A stretch of 64,000 bases of DNA from Thermocatellispora tengchongensis (GTDB lineage Bacteria; Actinomycetota; Actinomycetes; Streptosporangiales; Streptosporangiaceae), in assembly GCF_014202315.1 (NCBI RefSeq), contig NZ_JACHGN010000002.1, positions 339,351 to 403,350 on the forward strand, read 5' to 3'. This document shows positions 58,945 to 64,000 of the stretch, piece by piece. Position 1 is the stretch's first letter; each line of letters starts with the position of its first letter. The notes below the pieces were generated by a model. That model was not told the origin of the DNA. It worked only from the letters and a program-made list of their open reading frames with translations, and ran no database searches. The position numbers and the translations under genes were made by a program.

Positions 58945-60144
58945 ATGCTGTCCGCGGAATCCGCAGCGGTCGTCCGTGCCACGCTGCCCGTCGTCGGGCA
59001 GGCCCTCGACGCGATCACCGCGAGGTTCTACGAGACCATGTTCGCCGAGCATCCCGAGCTGCTGGACGGGCTGTTCAACCGCGGCAACCAGCGCAGCGGC
59101 GAGCAGCGCAAGGCGCTGGCCGGGGCCGTCGCGGCCTTCGCGCGGGCGCTGGTGGACCACCCCGGCGAGCGTCCCGACGCGCTGCTGTCGCGCATCGCGC
59201 ACAAGCACACCTCGGTCGGCGTCACCGACGACCAGTACGTCATCGTGCACAAGTTCCTGTTCGGCGCCATCGCGGAGGTGCTCGGCGACGCGGTCACGCC
59301 GCAGGTCGCCGCCGCCTGGGACGAGGTCTACTGGCTGATGGCGGGCGCGCTGATCGCGATGGAGTCGCGCCTCTACGGCGCCGCCGGGGCGCGCGACGGC
59401 GCCACCTGGCGCACCTGGCGGATCGTGGAGCGGCGCGAGGAGACGGCGGACGTGATGTCGCTGCTGCTGCGCCCGGTGGACGAGGAGCCCGTGCCGCCCG
59501 CGCTGCCCGGCCAGTACGTCAGCGTACGGGTGCGCATGCCCGACGGCGTGCACCAGCTCCGCCAGTACACCCTGTCGGGCCACGGCGAGGACGGGCTGCG
59601 CCGGATCACCGTCAAGCGCGTACGCGGCGGCGACGCCCCCGACGGCGAGGTGTCCACGCTGCTGCACGCCACGGCCAGGCCCGGGGACGAGCTGACCCTG
59701 TCCGCGCCGTTCGGTGACGTGGCGCTGGACGACGGCGACGCCCCGCTCGTGCTCGTCTCCGCCGGGATCGGCTGCACCCCGATCACCGCCATGCTGGAGC
59801 ACCTCGCCGGCACCGCCTCCGCCCGGCGCGTCCTGTTGCTGCACGCCGACCGCTCCCCGGCCGAGCACGCGCTGCGCGAGGACATGGAGCGCCTTGCCGG
59901 CGCGCTGCCCGCCGCCGAGCGGATCTTCTGGTACGAGGAGGGCGCGCAGGGCGCCGGAGCCCGCTCCGGCCTGCTGGACCTGGAGGGCGTCGAGGTGCCC
60001 GAGGGCGCCGTGGCCTACCTGTGCGGGCCCGTGCCGTTCATGCGGCACGCCCGCGCCCAGCTCATCGCGGCCGGGGTCGCCCCGCGGGACATCCGGTACG
60101 AGGTCTTCGGCCCCGACCTGTGGCTGCCCGAGACCGCCGCCTGA
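58945..60144 (+). CDS. hmp: Flavohemoglobin / nitric oxide dioxygenase Hmp
   Basis: A 399-residue flavohemoglobin that detoxifies NO to nitrate. Globin domain about 1-140, with TyrB10 at Tyr29 (ITARFYETMF), proximal His88 (IAHKHTSVGV) and the distal Gln in NRGNQRSGEQ. A ferredoxin-reductase-like FAD/NAD(P)H part follows: RQYTLSGHG for FAD, ISAG-like LVSAGIGCTPITAMLEHL for NAD(P)H, and YLCGPVPFM. ATG 58945 has AGGAGG at 58934-58939. It is under the NsrR operator just upstream. Confidence 0.96.
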   Translation: MLSAESAAVVRATLPVVGQALDAITARFYETMFAEHPELLDGLFNRGNQRSGEQRKALAGAVAAFARALVDHPGERPDALLSRIAHKHTSVGVTDDQYVIVHKFLFGAIAEVLGDAVTPQVAAAWDEVYWLMAGALIAMESRLYGAAGARDGATWRTWRIVERREETADVMSLLLRPVDEEPVPPALPGQYVSVRVRMPDGVHQLRQYTLSGHGEDGLRRITVKRVRGGDAPDGEVSTLLHATARPGDELTLSAPFGDVALDDGDAPLVLVSAGIGCTPITAMLEHLAGTASARRVLLLHADRSPAEHALREDMERLAGALPAAERIFWYEEGAQGAGARSGLLDLEGVEVPEGAVAYLCGPVPFMRHARAQLIAAGVAPRDIRYEVFGPDLWLPETAA

Positions 60145-60228
60145 AAGAGCGGGGCCGGAGTGCTCCAGGATCTCGGCGGGTGGAGCGGGACCGCGGTGAC
60201 GGCACGACCGGCGGCTCGCGGAAGCCGA

Positions 60229-61275
60229 TCAGGACGTCTCCCCGTCCGCGGGGCCGGTCCGGCCGCCCGGATGCCGGTGCCTCCAGATGAGGAAGACCGC
60301 GCACGACACCAGCCCCCAGCCCGCCAGAACCAGGAACGGCATCACGTGCTGGTGATCACGGAAGTACACCGCGGTGTGCTGGGCGTTCACCGACGCCCCG
60401 GGCGGCAGCCAGCGCCCGATCGCCCCGAGCGGCGAGGGCAGCAGCGGCCACGACACCGCCCCGCCGGAGGACGGGTTGCCGAGCAGCACCATCAGGCCCC
60501 ACGTCGGCAGCATCGCCCAGCGCCCCAGCAGGGTGTTGAACATCGTGAACACCATGCCGGAGACGAACATCGTCAGCGTCAGGATGAACCACGACTCCGC
60601 GAACGGCAGGTCCAGCGCGCCCAGCCCCCAGTCCACGACCGCGGCGATGGAGAACCCGCCGAGCACCGCGTACGTGACCGTGAAGGCGATCCGCTCGCCC
60701 GGGTTGAGCTCCCTGGCGTGCACGCCGAGCTGGATCGCCCCGACGAAGCCGATGATCACGGCGGCCAGCGTGATGTAGAACAGGGCCAGCCCGCGCGGGT
60801 CGCCTTGCTGGAGCGGTTTGAGATCGCGTACGGCGACCGGGGTGCCGAGCGCGCGGCCCGCCTCGGGCGCCGCCGTCTCCAGGACCTGCGCCACCGAGGC
60901 GCCCGAGGCGCTGGACACCCCCAGCTCGACCGCGTCGCCGCGGACGACCAGCACCCCGAAGACCTGCTGCTCCTCCACTTCGCGCAGCGCCTCGGCGTAC
61001 GAGGGGGTCCGGCGCAGCATCAGCGAGGCGTTCAGCGCCTTGTCCATGGCCGCCACGAACGCCTTCGCGCGGGCCGGGTCGTGCGCCCCGACGACCGCCA
61101 CCGGCACGTGGTGCGGCGTCGGGGCGGCCATCGCGTACGTGTACGAGCCCGCGAACAGCCCGGCCGCGGCCGTGAGGATGAACATCAGCACCGTGGCCGG
61201 GAGGAACGGGGAGCGGCGGAACGCCTCCCAGCGGCCCCGCACCGCGGCCCGCCCGTCCTGTGCTCGCTCGTCCAT
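60229..61275 (-). CDS. Integral membrane protein, ABC-2/YhgE-like topology
   Basis: A 348-residue membrane protein. One N-terminal transmembrane segment (about 28-50) is followed by a soluble domain (about 55-160), then five or six C-terminal segments (FYITLAAVIIGFVGAIQLGV, LTLTMFVSGMVFTMFN, and later). The architecture recalls ABC-2-type permeases and the YhgE/Pip or DUF3533 family. No ATPase is adjacent. The function is unknown. ATG 61275. Confidence 0.8.
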   Translation of the reverse strand: MDERAQDGRAAVRGRWEAFRRSPFLPATVLMFILTAAAGLFAGSYTYAMAAPTPHHVPVAVVGAHDPARAKAFVAAMDKALNASLMLRRTPSYAEALREVEEQQVFGVLVVRGDAVELGVSSASGASVAQVLETAAPEAGRALGTPVAVRDLKPLQQGDPRGLALFYITLAAVIIGFVGAIQLGVHARELNPGERIAFTVTYAVLGGFSIAAVVDWGLGALDLPFAESWFILTLTMFVSGMVFTMFNTLLGRWAMLPTWGLMVLLGNPSSGGAVSWPLLPSPLGAIGRWLPPGASVNAQHTAVYFRDHQHVMPFLVLAGWGLVSCAVFLIWRHRHPGGRTGPADGETS

Positions 61276-61353
61276 GGCAGCACGCTAGGCGCCTGGGGTC
61301 GTTCCGCCGCCGCGGACACTCACGGCGTGACGGATCCACGGGCGCCCCGCGGT

Positions 61354-61614
61354 TCAGCCCTTGCCGCGGCGCCCGCCCGTACGGCGTACGGCCTGGGCGC
61401 CGGCACGGTGCACGGCCGCCTTCACCAGCCCGAAGATCGCGCCCTGCAAGGTCGCCGCGACCAGGACCTCCACCCAGCCGTGGTCGCGGTCGTCCGCGTC
61501 GGGCGCGTCATCCTCGCCCGAGACCAGCTTCCAGGCCCGTTTGAACAACGCCGCCGCCAGCATTCCGCTGAGCAGGCTCAGCACCAGCGAAACCGCCTTC
61601 TGCACCGGGGCCAT
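61354..61614 (-). CDS. DUF4235 small membrane protein
   Basis: An 86-residue protein with two hydrophobic segments (LVLSLLSGMLAAALFKRAWK and EVLVAATLQGAIFGLVKAAV) around a short acidic loop, and a basic Gly/Arg C-terminus. This is the DUF4235 pattern common in actinomycetes, function unknown. ATG 61614 lies at the start of the conserved region. Divergent from the sigma gene. Confidence 0.85.
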   Translation of the reverse strand: MAPVQKAVSLVLSLLSGMLAAALFKRAWKLVSGEDDAPDADDRDHGWVEVLVAATLQGAIFGLVKAAVHRAGAQAVRRTGGRRGKG

Positions 61615-61768
61615 CGCGCTCTCCTCCCATCTCGGCATCCCGAAACGCCAGAGCCTGCCCGTGCCCACTGACGTCGCCTTAAACGTCCGGCTGCCATGCT
61701 CGGAAACGCTTCGCGCGTCCCGGTCCAAGTACCGGCGTAAGGGGCGAACGACGAAGGGAGCGAGGCCA

Positions 61769-62314
61769 GTGCGCCTCAACGAAGACCCTGCGGCCTTTGA
61801 GGCCTTCTATCGCCGCCACGTCGATGCCGTCATGCGGTTCGTCGTCCGGCGGGTGAGCGATCCTCATCTCGCCGCCGACCTGACCGCCGACATCTTCCTG
61901 GCGGCACTGGACTCGGCGCACACCTACCGTCCCGGCCGCGGCACCGAGATCGCGTGGTTGTACGGCGTGGCGCGCAACGTCGTGGCGGCCGAGCACCGCC
62001 GCACCACCCGCGAGACGCGGCTGACGAGCCGCATCGCGGGACGGCGGCTGATGGACGACGACGATCTCGTCCGGATGGAGGAGCGGATCGACGCCGAGCG
62101 CCAGATGCGGCGCGCGCTGGAGGCCATGCGGGACCTGCCCGAAGGCGAGCGCGCCGTCCTGGAACTCGTCGCGATCGACCAGCTCACCGTGACGGAGGCC
62201 GCCGCGGCCCTGGGCATCAGGAGCGTGACCGCCCGGGTCCGGCTGCATCGGGCCCGGCGTGCCCTGGAAAACGTCGCTTCGCCGCAGGCCGTGTATGTGG
62301 AGGAGAGGGCATGA
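61769..62314 (+). CDS. ECF RNA polymerase sigma factor
   Basis: A 181-residue ECF sigma factor. Region 2 contains RHVDAVMRFVVRRVSDPHLA and LTADIFLAALDSAHTYRPGR; region 4 contains LPEGERAVLELVAIDQLTVT and VTARVRLHRARRAL. It starts at GTG 61769 with AAGGGAG upstream. The ATGA overlap with a single-span membrane protein makes that protein its likely partner or anti-sigma factor. Confidence 0.93.
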   Translation: MRLNEDPAAFEAFYRRHVDAVMRFVVRRVSDPHLAADLTADIFLAALDSAHTYRPGRGTEIAWLYGVARNVVAAEHRRTTRETRLTSRIAGRRLMDDDDLVRMEERIDAERQMRRALEAMRDLPEGERAVLELVAIDQLTVTEAAAALGIRSVTARVRLHRARRALENVASPQAVYVEERA

Positions 62315-63012
62315 CCAATTTCGAGGAGCGCCTGCTCACCGCGCTCAAGGAGGAGATCGGCACCCGGACGGCCGAGCGGCCTGCGGTGGCCGGGGCGCCC
62401 GGACGGCTCGGCTCGCGCCGCCGCGTGTGGGGGCTGGCCGCCGCGGTCGCGGGGGTCGCGGCGGCCGCCACCGTGGCGTTCACCGTCTCCGGCGGGCTCG
62501 CCGGCGCGGCGTACGCCGTGACCAAGGGCGCCGACGGATCGGTGGAGGTCGAGATCAAGGAGTTCCGCGATCCGGAGGCCCTGGAGGCCGACCTCAAGGC
62601 CGCCGGCGTCAACGCCGTGGTCGACTACCTGCCCGCCGGCAAGACCTGCAAGGGCCCCCGCGGCAACGGCGCCGCGACCCGCGGCGAGTTCCGGGTCAGC
62701 ATGGGCAACCGCGACGGCGGCATGTTCTTCCGGATCGAGAAGGGCCAGGTCGCCAAGGACCAGACGCTGGTCCTGGCGGTCTCCGTGGGCGACGCGGACA
62801 GCCCGCCCGCCGGCACCACGCTGGAGATCGTCGAGGGTGCGGTCGCGCCGTGCGAGCCGGTGGACATGCCGATCCCGCCCGACGGCAAGACCGACCGCGA
62901 GCCTGGAGGCTTCGTCGAGAAGTACAAGGACGGCACCGGTCGCGACGAGGGCCCGTCGCACAGCGAGAACTTCCGCGAGGACGACGGGGGCGTGAACGGG
63001 CCCGCGTCCTGA
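62311..63012 (+). CDS. Single-span membrane protein, possible anti-sigma factor or regulator
   Basis: A 233-residue protein. A short cytoplasmic N-terminus (MTNFEERLLTALKEEIGTRT) precedes one transmembrane segment at about 42-64 (LAAAVAGVAAAATVAFTVSG). The extracellular domain has two Cys (KTCKG and APCEPV). The ATGA overlap with the ECF sigma gene points to an anti-sigma or CU-type partner, although no ZAS motif is seen. The C-terminal tail is acidic and Gly-rich. A stem-loop terminator follows. Confidence 0.8.
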   Translation: MTNFEERLLTALKEEIGTRTAERPAVAGAPGRLGSRRRVWGLAAAVAGVAAAATVAFTVSGGLAGAAYAVTKGADGSVEVEIKEFRDPEALEADLKAAGVNAVVDYLPAGKTCKGPRGNGAATRGEFRVSMGNRDGGMFFRIEKGQVAKDQTLVLAVSVGDADSPPAGTTLEIVEGAVAPCEPVDMPIPPDGKTDREPGGFVEKYKDGTGRDEGPSHSENFREDDGGVNGPAS

Positions 63013-63017
63013 CGACC

Positions 63018-63059
63018 CCGGCCCGGCGGCCGTCCCGAGCAGAAGGGCCGCCGGGCCGG
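63018..63059 (+). terminator. Stem-loop terminator after the sigma/membrane-protein pair
   Basis: CCGGCCCGGCGGCC (63018-63031) pairs perfectly with GGCCGCCGGGCCGG (63046-63059) around a 14-nt loop, directly downstream of the stop codon. Confidence 0.8.
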
Positions 63060-63107
63060 AGGCCATCCCATCTCACGTGAAGCCCCGCAAACTGGGATGC
63101 TTCCGCC

Positions 63108-63737
63108 ATGACTACGCCCACCGAGCTGATCGACGGCCGTACCGACTGGTCGCGGCTGTTCCACGCCTACGGCATGGCCACCGACACCCCCGGCCACCTG
63201 CGCGCGCTCGTCGGGGACGACGAGGACGCCCGCCAGACCGCGATCTACCACCTGGACGCCGCCGTGATCCACCAGGGCACGCCCTGGACCGTCACCCCCG
63301 CGGCGGCCGAGGTCGTGGCCGACCTTCTCGCCGATCCCGCCACCGCCCGCCCGTTCGCGGCCCCGCACGAGTCCGAGGAGAGGCCGCTGCGCGCGATCCT
63401 GCTCGACTTCCTCGCCGAGGCCGCCCACGCCGCCTTCCCGGACGCGCCGGAGGAGGAGGTGCGCGCCGCCGCGTACCCGGAGGGCGACGACCTGGACGTC
63501 CCCGCGCTGGCGGCCGAGATGTTCCGCACGGACGCGCTTGAGGACGGGGAGGAGTGGGCCCAGGAGGTGCTCAACACCGGCATCTCCCGCGCCGTCCTGG
63601 AGCTGCGCGAGATCGCGCCCACCCTGGCCGCCCGGGTGCGCCCCTGGCTCGACGACGACGACCCGTACATACGCGCCAGCGCCGCCGAGGCCCTGGCCGC
63701 CCTCGAAGCCGTCCCGCCCCTCACCGGCGGAAGCTGA
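63108..63737 (+). CDS. Hypothetical HEAT-like protein
   Basis: A 209-residue acidic, helical protein. Sequences such as DEDARQTAIYHLDAAVIHQG and DDPYIRASAAEALAALEAV look like HEAT-repeat helices. No catalytic motif or export signal is visible. I recognise no characterised family. ATG 63108. Confidence 0.75.
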   Translation: MTTPTELIDGRTDWSRLFHAYGMATDTPGHLRALVGDDEDARQTAIYHLDAAVIHQGTPWTVTPAAAEVVADLLADPATARPFAAPHESEERPLRAILLDFLAEAAHAAFPDAPEEEVRAAAYPEGDDLDVPALAAEMFRTDALEDGEEWAQEVLNTGISRAVLELREIAPTLAARVRPWLDDDDPYIRASAAEALAALEAVPPLTGGS

Positions 63738-63943
63738 CACACCGCGGCCCCCGGGCGCGCCGGACGCCGAACCGGCCGCGCCCGGCACCGCCCGAGGCCC
63801 CGGCGAAGATCGCGCAAGCGCCCGTCAAGCGCGGCGCAACGACGATCAAGCGGCGTGCAACATCCCCCGGATACAAAACGTCCTGGAAAACGTGAGGACA
63901 TCGACCCGCCCGGCAGGGGCGGAGAAAAGAACGGGGGCTCGCG

Positions 63944-64000
63944 ATGAGCGCGGCACAGGGCATTCTCATGGCGGTGGCGATCACGGGCGGTACGCTCCTG
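63944..64000 (+). CDS. Partial gene, N-terminal hydrophobic segment
   Basis: An ATG at 63944 opens a frame that runs off the window end: MSAAQGILMAVAITGGTLL. The start of a transmembrane segment or signal peptide is visible. A GGGGG run lies upstream. Nothing more can be said. Confidence 0.55.
   Translation, partial: MSAAQGILMAVAITGGTLL

Noticed and set aside
1-64000. tRNA, rRNA, prophage, integrase or attachment sites
   Set aside because: No tRNA-like cloverleaf, rRNA core sequence, integrase or phage structural gene was seen on either strand. Subtle small RNAs cannot be excluded by eye.

Overview
The window is very GC-rich chromosomal DNA from an actinomycete. The evidence is the strong G/C bias at third codon positions, frequent GTG and TTG starts, ATGA/GTGA translational overlaps, a complete ergothioneine operon (egtA-egtE), a Ser/Thr protein kinase, two ECF sigma factors, a DUF574-type methyltransferase and many leaderless-looking promoters. 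A Streptosporangiales-like genome is my best guess, at low confidence. There are no tRNA or rRNA genes, no CRISPR array, no intact insertion sequence and no prophage.

Region A (0.5-13.3 kb) is a uronate/plant-polysaccharide catabolic locus. It holds a LacI regulator, a D-mannonate dehydratase with every canonical ManD catalytic residue, a mannitol dehydrogenase/fructuronate reductase-family enzyme, and an unusual regulator in which a transposase-type DNA-binding module is fused to a GntR/FCD protein. These are followed by a CUT1 sugar ABC importer without its ATPase, an unrecognised 654-residue enzyme-like protein, an RraA-like aldolase candidate and a secreted right-handed beta-helix protein. 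Region B (13.3-21.0 kb) is a second, tightly coupled operon facing a FAH-family sugar-acid enzyme across two identical perfect operators. Its genes are gntR, crotonase, CaiB-type CoA-transferase, a solute-binding-protein fold without signal peptide, an SDR, a DUF4432 epimerase-like protein and an amidohydrolase/lactonase. The mixture of sugar-lactone enzymes with CoA chemistry and a cytoplasmic binding-protein fold does not match a pathway I know.

Region C (21-34.9 kb) has a lone ABC permease, then a RidA/hydrolase/class II aldolase operon facing an XRE-cupin regulator. Next is a branched-chain keto-acid dehydrogenase operon (Lrp regulator, E1alpha, E1beta, E2), a TetR/FAD-monooxygenase pair with clear operators, a DJ-1-like protein, a secreted beta-propeller-like protein and a sulfite-oxidase-fold molybdoenzyme. 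Region D (35.2-42.2 kb) is the ergothioneine operon, read egtA to egtE on the minus strand. EgtA is enlarged to 763 residues by two repeat-derived low-complexity insertions, and a 43-bp G-rich minisatellite lies upstream.

Region E (43-64 kb) contains a zinc anti-sigma/ECF sigma pair, a LigC-like DNA ligase, a fasciclin-domain secreted protein and a LysR/MFS divergon. It continues with a SAM methyltransferase, a Ser/Thr kinase with an extracellular Cys-containing domain, a phosphodiesterase-family protein and several envelope proteins. A translationally coupled SWIM zinc-finger/DUF6493-like pair follows, then an NsrR/flavohemoglobin nitric-oxide module with its operator visible, and a second ECF sigma/membrane-protein pair.

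Two genome-level habits stand out. Short tandem duplications occur repeatedly, both inside disordered protein segments and exactly at gene ends. Several genes have a -10 hexamer 6-7 nt before the start codon, which predicts leaderless mRNAs.
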